Assembly (NCBI RefSeq): GCF_012911895.1
Contig: NZ_JAAXCV010000022.1
Span: 186,001-250,000 of the forward strand
Length of the DNA stretch: 64,000 nucleotides
DNA from: Bacillus sp. RO3
Lineage (GTDB): Bacteria; Bacillota; Bacilli; Bacillales; Bacillaceae_B
Direction: 5' to 3'
A model generated the notes under the pieces. That model did no database searches. It was not told the DNA's origin and was given only the letters and a program-made list of their open reading frames with translations. Made by a program: the position numbers and the translations under genes. Shown here piece after piece: positions 55,737 to 64,000 of the stretch (its first letter is position 1; each line of letters opens with the position of its first letter).

Positions 55737-56602
55737 AAGTGATAACGCATATACATGAATTGCAGCAATCGATACAAGGAGTCAAGAAGTCAGGATCCTC
55801 TATCGGGTTTGTGCCTACCATGGGATATCTTCATGAAGGGCACTTGAACCTGGTGGACGAAGCTCGGAAACATAACGATACCGTTGTGATGAGTATCTTC
55901 GTGAACCCCTTGCAGTTCGGTCCCAATGAAGACTTCGACAGGTATCCCCGTGACGTGGAAAGAGATACAGAATTGGCAAAACAAGCCGGGGTGGATATAC
56001 TTTTTATACCCGGGGCAGAGGAAATGTATAAAAGGAAGCTGTCTGTAGCGCTGCAAGTGTACGATCGTGTTGACGTACTGTGCGGGAGAAAACGGGAGGG
56101 GCATTTTGACGGAGTAGTAACCGTATTGACTAAATTGTTTCACCTGACCCAGCCCGACAGAGCCTATTTCGGATTGAAGGATGCCCAGCAGGTGGCTGTT
56201 GTAGAAGGGTTGGTCAGCGACTATTTCTTCCCTGTAGAGATCGTGAGGGTCCCGACAGTCAGGGAAGAAGATGGACTGGCGAAGAGCTCGAGAAATGTGC
56301 ATCTATCCGAAAATGAAAGAAAGGAAGCTCCTGCACTTTATGCAAGTCTTGTAGAAGCGAAAAGACGCATAGAAGAAGGGGAACGTAACCCAGAATCCAT
56401 TATCGGAATGATTTCAACATACATCAACGAGAACACCTCAGGAACGATCGATTATGTGGAAGTGTATTCTTTTCCTGAGTTAACGGAACTACCGAGGTTC
56501 CAAGGGGAGGTCATCATTGCAGTGGCAGTCCAATTTCAGCATGCCAGATTAATTGATAATATTATCATCAGAGTGGAATCAGAGGAGGATTTACATGTTT
56601 AG
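55733..56602 (+). CDS. panC: Pantoate--beta-alanine ligase
   Basis: A 289-residue ATP-dependent ligase joining pantoate and beta-alanine. [15 protein letters not shown] contains the HIGH-like motif at about residues 27-40, [16 protein letters not shown] follows, and GLAKSSRN is the KMSKS-like loop. The start overlaps the panB stop; the end overlaps panD by 8 bp. The beta-alanine comes from PanD, encoded next. Confidence 0.96.
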   Translation: MKVITHIHELQQSIQGVKKSGSSIGFVPTMGYLHEGHLNLVDEARKHNDTVVMSIFVNPLQFGPNEDFDRYPRDVERDTELAKQAGVDILFIPGAEEMYKRKLSVALQVYDRVDVLCGRKREGHFDGVVTVLTKLFHLTQPDRAYFGLKDAQQVAVVEGLVSDYFFPVEIVRVPTVREEDGLAKSSRNVHLSENERKEAPALYASLVEAKRRIEEGERNPESIIGMISTYINENTSGTIDYVEVYSFPELTELPRFQGEVIIAVAVQFQHARLIDNIIIRVESEEDLHV

Positions 56603-56978
56603 AACGATGATGAGTGGTAAGATTCATAGAGCGACAGTAACAGAAGCGAACTTAAATTATGTTGGAAGTATAACCATCGATCAAGAGATTCTAGATGCAG
56701 TCGGTATGATGGCAAACGAAAAGGTTCAGATTGTAAATAACAACAATGGGGCGCGTCTTGAGACCTACATCATCCCGGGTGAAAGAGGAAGCGGTGTCAT
56801 CTGCTTGAACGGGGCTGCAGCAAGGCTGGTGCAGGAGGGGGATATCGTCATCATCATATCCTATAAGTTGATTGCTGAAGAAATGGTTCATGACCATATC
56901 CCGAAAGTAGCCATCATGGGTGAAAATAATCGTGTCGTTGAAATGATCGGTACTGAACCAGAAGCGACAATTCTATAA
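56595..56978 (+). CDS. panD: Aspartate 1-decarboxylase
   Basis: A 127-residue proenzyme that makes beta-alanine. It cuts itself at Gly24-Ser25, visible in YVGSITID, to form the pyruvoyl cofactor. [13 protein letters not shown] and [13 protein letters not shown] are conserved. GAGGAGGATT precedes the ATG at 56595, inside the end of panC. A strong terminator follows and closes the pan operon. Confidence 0.96.
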   Translation: MFRTMMSGKIHRATVTEANLNYVGSITIDQEILDAVGMMANEKVQIVNNNNGARLETYIIPGERGSGVICLNGAAARLVQEGDIVIIISYKLIAEEMVHDHIPKVAIMGENNRVVEMIGTEPEATIL

Positions 56979-56981
56979 GAC

Positions 56982-57022
56982 AAGAAAGACTTCTAATAGT
57001 TCATTAGGAGTCTTTCTTTTTT
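56982..57022 (+). terminator. Terminator of panBCD
   Basis: A 16-bp stem (56982-56997 with 57003-57018, one T-G pair) is followed by T residues. Confidence 0.9.
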
Positions 57023-57065
57023 ATATAATTTGTTTGTATGACAGTTCTCAAAAATGAAAGCAAAA

Positions 57066-57270
57066 GAGGCAAAGAGCGCCTTCTCGGTCCATTGATCTTA
57101 TGCATGTCGGGTCTGATCAAGCCGCCTTCGCTTTTGGTGTCATCCAGCTGCGGCGGCTAGACCCTCGAGGTCATAAGCTAAATGGTCCAAGAAGGCAAAG
57201 AGCGCCTTCTCGGTCCATTGATCTTATGCATGTCGGGTCTGATCAAGCCGCCTTCGCTTTTGGTGTCATC
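57066..57270. repeat. Second locus of the structured repeat: 5'-truncated unit plus one full unit
   Basis: A unit of 126 bp is present once in full (about 57142-57270) after a truncated copy (57066-57141); the shared part is practically identical between copies. It aligns with the 124-bp repeat at 6928-7199 over ATCCAGCT, CTCGAGGTCATAAG, AGCGCCTT, CTTATGC and TCGCTTTT. Stems are kept by paired changes: AGACCC/GGGTCT instead of AGAGGC/GCCTCT, and ATGGTCC/GGTCCAT instead of AACCTACC/GGTAGGTT. It fills the panD-dinG gap. Confidence 0.85.
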
Positions 57271-57343
57271 CATTTTGAATTATGGTACACTTATTTAGAA
57301 ATCATAAGTAACATGAAGGATTTATATAAAGGCAGTGAAAAAA

Positions 57344-60145
57344 ATGTATCCATTCAAACTGGTTGTTATCGATCTTGAAACAACAGGAAATTCTCCCAAA
57401 AAGGGAGAGAAAATCATCCAAATATCAGCGGTTATTATAGAGAACGGAAGTATCATTGATCAATTCACATCTTTTGTTTGCCCCGGAAAACCTATTCCTG
57501 CATTTATTGAGGAATTAACGGGCATCAATGATGAAATGGTCAAGGATGCCCCAGCGTTTCATGAAATTGCACCCAAAATACTTGAGTTGCTGGATCACGG
57601 CGTTTTTGTGGCTCACAACGTTCAATTCGATCTTTCATTCCTTCAAGGAGAATTGGAAGAAGCAGGATATAACCCATTCACGGGTCCTGCTTTCGATACA
57701 GTAGAATTAGCTAAAATTGCTTTACCTTCTGCAGATAGTTTTAAGCTGACTGAACTATCCAATTCATTGAAATTAAGTCATGTAAGGCCCCATCAGGCAG
57801 ATAGTGATGCATATGTGACAGCCGAACTTCTTCTCTATTTTATGGAGGAATTGTCAAAACTGCCGTTAGTCACACTGGAAAATCTGTACAGTCTTTCCAA
57901 TTATTTGAAAAGTGATCTCTCATTATTGTTTGATCGTATCGTGAGCCATAAACAAAAGCATGTGGAGGACTTATCACCACTATTAGAGGTGCATCGGGGG
58001 CTTGCGATCCGCAAGAAAGCTGCACCAAAGAATGCTGCTTCAGCTATGGAAGATCTCCATTATGAGGAACCCGATATTGAAAAACATCTTGAAAAATATG
58101 TTCCTTTCTATGAGAAGAGAGAGCAGCAGATGGAAATGATGGAAGAGATTCAGGCGGCATTTCATGAATCCCGGCATGTGGCCATAGAAGCAGGAACAGG
58201 AGTTGGAAAATCTCTGGGATACTTGTGGCCGGCGGCCATGTTTGCCAAGGCTTCCCATGAAAAGGTGGTCGTTAGTACATATACGATTCAACTACAGGAG
58301 CAATTGCTTCATAAAGAAATTAAATTATTGGAAAAAATAAGCCCTGTTCCATTTAGCACTGTGCTGTTAAAAGGTAAGAATCATTACATAAACCTGTTTA
58401 AATTTGAGCAGTCCCTTCGTGAAGATGAGTCACAATATGATGTCGTTCTAACCAAAATGCAGATACTGGTCTGGCTTACGCGAACGGAATCAGGTGACAT
58501 GGATGAACTTAATCTGACATCCGGAGGTCAATTGTTCTGGAACCGATTAAAGCACGATGGCTGGCACTTGCCTCATTCAAAGGATCCATGGATCGGGAAG
58601 GATTTCTATCTGTTTGCCAGAAAGAGAGCACAAGAGGCGGATATCATCATTACTAATCACTCCATGCTCCTGACTGATATGGTGAACGAAACCAATATGC
58701 TTCCTTCATACGACTATTTAATCATTGACGAGGCGCATCATCTGGAGAAATCAGCTAGACAGCACCTTGGTGTTGTGATGGATTATATTTCGATTAAATT
58801 CGCTTCGTCCCAATTAGGGACTTTGGACCAAAAGCAGTTATTTTATCGCCTCGATCACATTATTTCCAGTCATTCGGTTGATGTCAAAACTCACTCATTT
58901 GAATTGGATTCACGTATTAAGCAATTCTATATTGATCTTGAGGAAGCCATCGGGGTAATGACAAGTGTTTTCTATAAAAAAGCAAAAAAGAGAACCGGTG
59001 TCCAAAAAATCCAGCTGAGAATTACGGATGAAATGAAGAAGAGCAGCTATTTCCAACCTGTGATCATGTCCATGGAACGGGTGGTATCAGGGATGAAATA
59101 TGTAGAAAGAGAATTTGAGGAGATCCTCCAATTAATCAAGGATAAGAAGATCAAGCTTCATGATAAGGAAAAAGCCTTGATTGAAGAATTCTACAGCTTT
59201 CTGGTGGATTGGACAGAATTGAGGAAGGATATTCAGAAAGTTTTCTTATCTGATTTGAATAACCATGTGATATGGCTGGATGGTGATACACGATCTTTGC
59301 CAAACAGTCTTTCTATCCAGGCTCAACCTGTTACTGTTGACCGAAATCTTCAAGATGAGATTTTTGCCAAGAAGAAAAGCGTTGTCCTAACTTCAGCCAC
59401 CCTTACTGTAAGCGGTTCTTTTCATTATTTCTTAAACGAGATAGGACTTGGGGACGGGGGGATCAAGCAATTACAACTTTCTTCTCCATTTGATTACGAT
59501 GAAGTTTCAAGATTATTCGTGCCCACAGACGTTCCTGAAATCCAGCATGTTCAGAGCGAAGAGTACATTGAATCGATAAGTTCCCATTTGATTGGAGTGG
59601 CACAGGCGACGAAAGGTCGAATGCTCATATTATTCACTTCTTACGATATGCTGCGGAAGACGTATGAACTGATGAAAGAAAGTGGTTTATTGGAGGAATA
59701 TGTCTTAATGGCACAAGGAATCACATCAGGGAGCCGAACAAGACTGACAAAGAATTTCCAGCGGTTTGATAAGGCCATTTTATTCGGGACAAGCAGTTTT
59801 TGGGAAGGTGTAGACATACCCGGAGAAGATCTCTCATGTCTTGCTATGGTCAGACTTCCCTTCTCACCACCCGATGAGCCTGTCAATCAGGCAAAATCGG
59901 ATATCCTGAAGGCTCAGGGGAGAAATCCATTCTCTTCCCATTCTCTTCCAGAAGCGATAATCAGGTTCAAGCAGGGCGTTGGGAGGCTGATCAGGAGAAG
60001 CAGTGACAGAGGAATTGTCATCGTATATGACCGGAGGGTTGTGACAACAAGATACGGTAAGGCTTTCCTGCAGTCCATCCCTTCAATGAAAGTAAAAGAA
60101 GGTGACCTGTCCGATTTGGTTTCATGGATTGAGGATTGGCTCTAA
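57344..60145 (+). CDS. dinG: DinG-family helicase with N-terminal 3'-5' exonuclease domain
   Basis: A 933-residue protein. Residues 1-170 are a DEDDh exonuclease (VVIDLETTGNSP, AHNVQFDLSFL and a final HQADSDAYVT). A superfamily 2 helicase follows: Walker A EAGTGVGKSLGYLWPAA near residue 285, LIIDEAHHLEKSA for the DEAH box, and LFGTSSFWEGVDIPGEDL and FKQGVGRLIRR at the end. The four Cys of iron-sulfur DinG are not visible, as is usual for the Firmicutes form. The ATG at 57344 (11 bp after AAAGG) is preferred to the GTG three codons earlier. Likely roles are repair or nucleic-acid turnover. Confidence 0.93.
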   Translation: MYPFKLVVIDLETTGNSPKKGEKIIQISAVIIENGSIIDQFTSFVCPGKPIPAFIEELTGINDEMVKDAPAFHEIAPKILELLDHGVFVAHNVQFDLSFLQGELEEAGYNPFTGPAFDTVELAKIALPSADSFKLTELSNSLKLSHVRPHQADSDAYVTAELLLYFMEELSKLPLVTLENLYSLSNYLKSDLSLLFDRIVSHKQKHVEDLSPLLEVHRGLAIRKKAAPKNAASAMEDLHYEEPDIEKHLEKYVPFYEKREQQMEMMEEIQAAFHESRHVAIEAGTGVGKSLGYLWPAAMFAKASHEKVVVSTYTIQLQEQLLHKEIKLLEKISPVPFSTVLLKGKNHYINLFKFEQSLREDESQYDVVLTKMQILVWLTRTESGDMDELNLTSGGQLFWNRLKHDGWHLPHSKDPWIGKDFYLFARKRAQEADIIITNHSMLLTDMVNETNMLPSYDYLIIDEAHHLEKSARQHLGVVMDYISIKFASSQLGTLDQKQLFYRLDHIISSHSVDVKTHSFELDSRIKQFYIDLEEAIGVMTSVFYKKAKKRTGVQKIQLRITDEMKKSSYFQPVIMSMERVVSGMKYVEREFEEILQLIKDKKIKLHDKEKALIEEFYSFLVDWTELRKDIQKVFLSDLNNHVIWLDGDTRSLPNSLSIQAQPVTVDRNLQDEIFAKKKSVVLTSATLTVSGSFHYFLNEIGLGDGGIKQLQLSSPFDYDEVSRLFVPTDVPEIQHVQSEEYIESISSHLIGVAQATKGRMLILFTSYDMLRKTYELMKESGLLEEYVLMAQGITSGSRTRLTKNFQRFDKAILFGTSSFWEGVDIPGEDLSCLAMVRLPFSPPDEPVNQAKSDILKAQGRNPFSSHSLPEAIIRFKQGVGRLIRRSSDRGIVIVYDRRVVTTRYGKAFLQSIPSMKVKEGDLSDLVSWIEDWL

Positions 60146-60218
60146 AGATGAAACTTCAGTGATAAATTTTTCTCTTTAACGCAACCTAAAGAGTAGATTT
60201 GAAACTGGGGGACTGAAC

Positions 60219-61064
60219 ATGAGAGTGAGTTTCACTGTACTGATATCTTTTTTCTTAGTCATTTCGAATACGCATGGGATGAGGGTGCCCCAGGTGGACT
60301 TAAATGTGGCACATGAGGAATATGCGATTAGTTTTCTTCCGGTTCTTAAAGGGGAGATAGCTGTTCTTCATTTGGCTGGCGGAGATAACTATCTAATTAA
60401 TACCGGGCCTGAGGCGATGAGAAATCAGCTGTATTATTATTTGAATCAGCTCCAGATTAACGATATCAAGGGAATGATCATCACGGAAAAAAATGAAGTT
60501 CATAGTGAGATGATAGCGGAACTCTGGAAAAAGTATTCCATTGAGCAAATAATCGTTGGTCAGTCGCTGGAGAATGCAATACCTGACAATGATGCGTACA
60601 ACATTTATACCCTCCGTGACAATCAGTCGTACTCATTGTCAAAAGAATTAGCATTAAACGTCATACATGAAGGAAGTGGGGATGGTGAAGGGCTGGACTT
60701 TTCCATAACGTTTTTTCATCACCGTTTTTTATGGTTGAGCTCACAATCCGCTCATTCTGAAGAGGTATTAATGACCAAACCTTTAAAGAACGTGAACATT
60801 GTAAAAATTCCGTTGCACTCGAAAGCGGAAAATATATCGCACAGACTGCTGAAACATATCGACCCGCAAACGGCTTTACTGTACCGATCCAAGGAAAGGC
60901 TCCTCAATGGTGAAATGCTTGAAGCCATCAACGAGGCTTGGATTGATCTTTATTTGACGGGACAACACGGTCTGATTTCCATAAAACTTAATAAAAGAAA
61001 CTACGAAGTGTTGACGTTTGATCAAGAAGATGGTGTATTCAATGAAAAGGAAACGGCACGTTGA
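60219..61064 (+). CDS. Secreted metallo-beta-lactamase-fold-like protein without metal ligands
   Basis: I do not recognise a named family for this 281-residue protein. A signal peptide is likely at residues 1-20 (SFTVLISFFLVISNTHG). The next part resembles the ComEC-type metallo-beta-lactamase domain: AVLHLAGGDNYLINTG (48-63) and NDIKGMIITEKNEVHSE (81-97). At the place of the metal motif THxHxDH it reads TEKNEVH, so only the last His remains. It is therefore probably not a hydrolase. ATG after CTGGGGGAC. It lies between dinG and ypmA. Confidence 0.6.
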   Translation: MRVSFTVLISFFLVISNTHGMRVPQVDLNVAHEEYAISFLPVLKGEIAVLHLAGGDNYLINTGPEAMRNQLYYYLNQLQINDIKGMIITEKNEVHSEMIAELWKKYSIEQIIVGQSLENAIPDNDAYNIYTLRDNQSYSLSKELALNVIHEGSGDGEGLDFSITFFHHRFLWLSSQSAHSEEVLMTKPLKNVNIVKIPLHSKAENISHRLLKHIDPQTALLYRSKERLLNGEMLEAINEAWIDLYLTGQHGLISIKLNKRNYEVLTFDQEDGVFNEKETAR

Positions 61065-61078
61065 ACCACAATAAAACA

Positions 61079-61100
61079 AGGCTGACAAATGCGTCAGCCT
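61079..61100. terminator. Hairpin after the MBL-like gene
   Basis: The perfect 8-bp stem AGGCTGAC/GTCAGCCT with a 6-nt loop lies 15 bp past the stop. There is no T-run on the plus strand, but a TTGTTTTATT tract follows on the minus strand, so it may work poorly in the gene's own direction. Confidence 0.45.
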
Positions 61101-61264
61101 GAGTGTGTGGATTAGAATATAGTTTTTATGATAAGCTCTACCATATTAGGCACCAATGTTGTTATAATGTGTGTAGAGTTCTTACGTATAGTATGCCGTT
61201 CATCCCGCATCACTATAAGAAGAAAAAAATGTTTTTAGTCAAGTTAGGTAAAAGGAGGAGCACA

Positions 61265-61435
61265 ATGGAAAGCCGAATTGAAATTCTTTCCACCGTCCGA
61301 ATTGAATATACGGATAACCTGTATAAAGTGGTTGATACACTGAATAGAACGTTAAAAAAAGATGATTATATGTTTGGTTTAGCCTTAGATCCGGAAGATC
61401 AAAACCAGGCAGTATTAACAATTTATCGTACATAA
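61265..61435 (+). CDS. ypmA: YpmA family small protein (DUF4264)
   Basis: A 56-residue soluble protein: MESRIEILSTVRIEYTDNLY, KVVDTLNRTLKKDDYMFGLA, LDPEDQNQAVLTIYRT. It is nearly identical to B. subtilis YpmA in length and pattern and lies in the same place before ypmB and aspB. AAAAGGAGGAG precedes the ATG at 61265; the longer frame from 61103 is not used. Function unknown. ypmB follows 12 bp later. Confidence 0.9.
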   Translation: MESRIEILSTVRIEYTDNLYKVVDTLNRTLKKDDYMFGLALDPEDQNQAVLTIYRT

Positions 61436-61447
61436 AGAGTGATAGTA

Positions 61448-61924
61448 ATGAAAAAATGGATAACAATTATCTCACTATTGACCATCGTCCTTGGGATAAC
61501 TGCTTCAGTCATACTTTACCAAGTTTCCAGGAACCCATTGGATATACAGGCAGAGAATGCTGAAAGCAGAATAAAGGAAGAAACGACTATCGTTGAGATA
61601 GAAAAAACCAGTTTCTACAATGGATCGGATTCATACGTCGTTGTGACGGGAAAGAATGATCAAAACGAGAAGGTGATAGCCTGGGTACCGAAAAAAAATG
61701 GGAAAATCATCGAAGAAAAATGGGCAGATGGTATTTCAAAAGATCAGGCAATCAATAAACTAAATGATGAAAAGCAACCGAAAAAATTATTATCGGTCCG
61801 TTTAGGATATGAATCCGTCGGACCTGTTTGGGAAATGACCTATTTAGATCAACAAGACAATTTGAATTATTTCTATCTGCTGTTTTCTACTGGAGAATGG
61901 TGGAGGAAAATTGAAAATTTATGA
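61448..61924 (+). CDS. ypmB: YpmB family membrane-anchored protein (DUF5590, PepSY-like)
   Basis: A 158-residue protein with an N-terminal membrane anchor (ITIISLLTIVLGITASVILY, residues 5-24) and an outside domain of two PepSY-like repeats (KTSFYNGSDSYVVVTG and SKDQAINKLNDEKQPKK). The DUF5590/YpmB family is known only by position before aspB. ATG at 61448 with AAAGAGTG upstream. Its stop is 17 bp before aspB, so ypmA-ypmB-aspB are probably one operon. Confidence 0.88.
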   Translation: MKKWITIISLLTIVLGITASVILYQVSRNPLDIQAENAESRIKEETTIVEIEKTSFYNGSDSYVVVTGKNDQNEKVIAWVPKKNGKIIEEKWADGISKDQAINKLNDEKQPKKLLSVRLGYESVGPVWEMTYLDQQDNLNYFYLLFSTGEWWRKIENL

Positions 61925-61941
61925 TCAGGGGGAATGCGCCA

Positions 61942-63132
61942 ATGAAATTTACGTTAGCGGACAGAGTAAGTGCTTTAACACCATCGACGACTTTAGCCAT
62001 CACGGCAAAAGCTAAGGAAATGAAGTCACAAGGGATTGATGTGATCGGATTGGGTGCCGGAGAACCGGATTTCAATACACCTGACCACATTATCAAAGCC
62101 GCGTATGAATCTATGACGGAAGGACACACAAAGTATACTCCTTCAGGCGGAATGGCTAAGTTAAAAGAGGCCATCATCCAAAAGTTCGAAATGGACCAGG
62201 AGATTTCGTACAAACCTGCTGAAATTATCGTAACAAGCGGAGCGAAACATGCTCTCTATACATTGTTTCAGGTACTCTTAAACAATGGGGATGAGGTCAT
62301 CATCCCGACTCCATACTGGGTGAGCTATCCGGAACAAGTAAAGCTTGCAGGAGGAACTCCCGTTATTGTAGAAGGTAAAGAGAGAAATGAGTATAAAATA
62401 ACACCTGAGCAGCTAAAAGAGGCGATCACTTCAAAAACGAAAGCGGTCATTCTCAACACACCTAGTAATCCAACAGGCATGCTGTATTCCCGGGAAGAAT
62501 TACAAGCAATCGGTGAGGTTTGTCTGGAGAAGAACATCCTGATCGTCTCAGATGAAATTTATGAAAAGCTTGTATATGACGGGAACACACATACCTCAAT
62601 TGCCGAATTATCCCAAGAATTTAAAGAACAAACGATTGTGATTAATGGAGTGTCTAAATCACATTCCATGACGGGATGGAGAATCGGATATGCGGCAGGT
62701 AACGAGACGATCATCAAAGCGATGACGAATCTTGCCAGTCATTCCACCTCGAACCCGACGACGACATCACAATTTGGAACCGTTGCTGCCTATTTAGGTG
62801 ACCAGCAGCCGGTGGAAGATATGAGGCAGTCATTTGAAGAGCGTCTAAATATTGTCTTTGATAAACTGAACAACATCCCTGGATTCCATTGCTTGAAGCC
62901 ACAGGGTGCGTTTTACCTATTCCCGAACGTGTCGGAAGCGGCTGAAAACACGGGCTACAACAATGTTGACGAGTTTACGAAGGCCCTGCTTGAAGAGGCG
63001 AAGGTTGCGGTTATTCCCGGTTCAGGTTTTGGTGCTGAAGATAATATACGGTTATCTTACGCCACCAGCCTTGATTCGTTGGAGAAGGCAATCGGGCGCA
63101 TGCATGATTTCGTTGTGAGCAAAAGCAAATAA
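61942..63132 (+). CDS. aspB: Aspartate aminotransferase
   Basis: A 396-residue PLP enzyme of the I-gamma subgroup that makes aspartate from oxaloacetate and glutamate. GLGAGEPDFNTPDHI opens the family, TPSNPTGMLYSREEL, VSDEIYEKLVYDG and the Schiff-base Lys block NGVSKSHSMTGWRIGY (near residue 240) are intact. AGGGGG lies 9 bp before the ATG at 61942. asnS follows, and the two together give aspartate and charged asparagine tRNA. A strong terminator lies between. Confidence 0.95.
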   Translation: MKFTLADRVSALTPSTTLAITAKAKEMKSQGIDVIGLGAGEPDFNTPDHIIKAAYESMTEGHTKYTPSGGMAKLKEAIIQKFEMDQEISYKPAEIIVTSGAKHALYTLFQVLLNNGDEVIIPTPYWVSYPEQVKLAGGTPVIVEGKERNEYKITPEQLKEAITSKTKAVILNTPSNPTGMLYSREELQAIGEVCLEKNILIVSDEIYEKLVYDGNTHTSIAELSQEFKEQTIVINGVSKSHSMTGWRIGYAAGNETIIKAMTNLASHSTSNPTTTSQFGTVAAYLGDQQPVEDMRQSFEERLNIVFDKLNNIPGFHCLKPQGAFYLFPNVSEAAENTGYNNVDEFTKALLEEAKVAVIPGSGFGAEDNIRLSYATSLDSLEKAIGRMHDFVVSKSK

Positions 63133-63142
63133 TACATGGTTT

Positions 63143-63172
63143 GCAGACCGGCTAGCAAACGGTCTGCTTTTT
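63143..63172 (+). terminator. Terminator of aspB
   Basis: Perfect stem GCAGACCG/CGGTCTGC with a 9-nt loop is followed by five T. Confidence 0.88.
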
Positions 63173-63203
63173 CCTTAAAATCATCCTGTTTCGTTCCAAT
63201 CTG

Positions 63204-63232
63204 TTGCGGCAGGATAATGGTAAATGTATAAT
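63204..63232 (+). promoter_or_regulatory. Putative sigma-A promoter of asnS
   Basis: TTGCGG (63204-63209), 17 bp, TATAAT (63227-63232), 47 bp upstream of the asnS start. No T-box leader fits in so short a space. Confidence 0.65.
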
Positions 63233-63278
63233 AAATAACGATACATAAGCGTCTTAGTTTTTTTGGAGGGAAAAAATC

Positions 63279-64000
63279 GTGAAAACTACTATATCTCAAG
63301 TAAATAAGTTTGTCGGTGAAGAAGTAACCATCGGTGCCTGGCTTGCCAACAAACGTTCAAGTGGAAAAATTGCCTTTCTTCAGCTTCGTGATGGAACAGG
63401 ATTCATTCAAGGTGTTGTCGTGAAAAGTGAAGTGGAAGAAGAAATTTTTCTAAAAGCAAAATCATTGACACAAGAATCCTCTCTATATGTTACAGGAACG
63501 GTATCAGAAGACTCCCGTTCTCCTTTCGGATATGAATTGCAAGTGAAAAACGTAGAAGTGATTCACGAAGCAGTTGATTATCCCATCACCCCAAAGGAGC
63601 ATGGAACAGAGTTTCTAATGGATCATCGTCATCTTTGGCTTCGTTCCCGTAAACAGCATGCAGTGATGAAAGTCCGTAACGAAATCATTCGCGCAACATA
63701 TGAATTCTTCAACAAAGAAGGATTTGTAAAAGTAGATCCTCCGATTCTGACGGGAAGTGCTCCGGAAGGGACGACAGAATTATTTGCCACTAAGTATTTT
63801 GAAGAAGATGCATATCTTTCTCAAAGTGGACAGTTGTATATGGAAGCAGCTGCCATGGCGTTAGGAAAAGTATTCTCTTTTGGACCTACCTTCAGAGCGG
63901 AAAAGTCGAAAACACGCCGTCATTTAATTGAGTTCTGGATGATCGAACCTGAAATGGCATTCTACGATTTCAAAGATAATCTGGAAGTTCAGGAACAATA
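63279..64000 (+). CDS. asnS: Asparaginyl-tRNA synthetase, N-terminal part (runs off the window)
   Basis: The first 240 codons of asnS. An OB-fold anticodon-binding domain (residues 1-105, [20 protein letters not shown] and [15 protein letters not shown]) is followed by the class II catalytic core with motif 1 near residue 130 ([22 protein letters not shown]) and motif 2 ([20 protein letters not shown]). GTG start with TTGGAGGG upstream. It charges tRNA-Asn. The 3' end is outside the window. Confidence 0.96.
   Translation, partial: MKTTISQVNKFVGEEVTIGAWLANKRSSGKIAFLQLRDGTGFIQGVVVKSEVEEEIFLKAKSLTQESSLYVTGTVSEDSRSPFGYELQVKNVEVIHEAVDYPITPKEHGTEFLMDHRHLWLRSRKQHAVMKVRNEIIRATYEFFNKEGFVKVDPPILTGSAPEGTTELFATKYFEEDAYLSQSGQLYMEAAAMALGKVFSFGPTFRAEKSKTRRHLIEFWMIEPEMAFYDFKDNLEVQEQ

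Noticed and set aside
57100-57378. 92-codon plus-strand frame before dinG
   Set aside because: It reads through the second repeat locus and repeats its own sequence; the dinG start lies inside it.

Overview
The window is chromosomal core DNA of a spore-forming, low-G+C Gram-positive bacterium of the family Bacillaceae. The evidence is the gene order, which follows the Bacillus subtilis ypb-yph-aro-qcr-dap-pan-asnS segment almost gene for gene, together with spore genes (cotJABC, sleB-ypeB, spoIVA, ypjB), bacillithiol genes, a menaquinone-type bc complex, many TTG/GTG starts and strong GGAGG ribosome binding sites. It is not B. subtilis itself: the trp operon is missing from its usual place, plsC and a YugP-type peptidase are inserted, and a B12-binding LitR/CarH-type regulator is present. 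A marine or pigmented Bacillus/Rossellomorea-like species would fit, but that is inference. I saw no tRNA, rRNA, CRISPR array, prophage or insertion sequence.

Layout. 1-6.8 kb: end of a PAP2 phosphatase, a GT4 glycosyltransferase, ypbF, the leftward cotJABC operon, a CBS-ACT protein, a small membrane protein, ypbG, the LitR/CarH-like regulator and mecB. 6.9-7.2 kb: tandem 124-bp structured repeats. 7.3-15.9 kb: gudB, ypdA, ansA (leftward), prsW, an unknown leftward gene, sleB-ypeB, ypfA-ypfB. 16-27.3 kb: cmk-plsC-ypfD-fni, ypzI (leftward), yphA-seaA-ypzH, der-gpsA, yphE-yphF, spoIVA. 27.8-33.4 kb: hbs, folE-mtrB, hepS-menG-hepT, ndk, cheR. 33.6-39.9 kb: aroF-aroB-aroH-hisC-tyrA-aroE. 40-48.9 kb: a degenerate amidohydrolase-like protein, ypiA, ypiB, ypiF, qcrABC, ypjA, ypjB, a zinc peptidase, ypjC (leftward). 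49-54.6 kb: ypjD-dapB-mgsA-bshB1-bshA-cca-birA. 54.9-64 kb: panB-panC-panD, a second copy of the structured repeat, dinG, a degenerate metallo-beta-lactamase-like secreted protein, ypmA-ypmB-aspB and the start of asnS.

How it works together. The shikimate operon makes chorismate and carries it to phenylalanine/tyrosine, with HisC shared with histidine synthesis. HepS/HepT and MenG finish menaquinone, which feeds the QcrABC complex; Fni and AroF products supply the same quinone. BshA, BshB1 and YpdA make and recycle bacillithiol. PanBCD and BirA serve cofactor metabolism. SleB/YpeB, SpoIVA, CotJ, SeaA/YpzH and YpjB belong to the spore. PrsW, MecB, YpfA and the LitR-like protein are regulatory.

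The most interesting points are: (1) a LitR/CarH-like photoreceptor candidate whose own promoter carries 11-bp-spaced direct repeats; (2) a structured repeat family whose stems covary between two loci 50 kb apart; (3) a shikimate operon without trp genes while TRAP (mtrB) is kept; (4) a terminator whose 3' arm contains the ribosome binding site of the next gene; (5) two enzyme-fold proteins that have lost their metal ligands.
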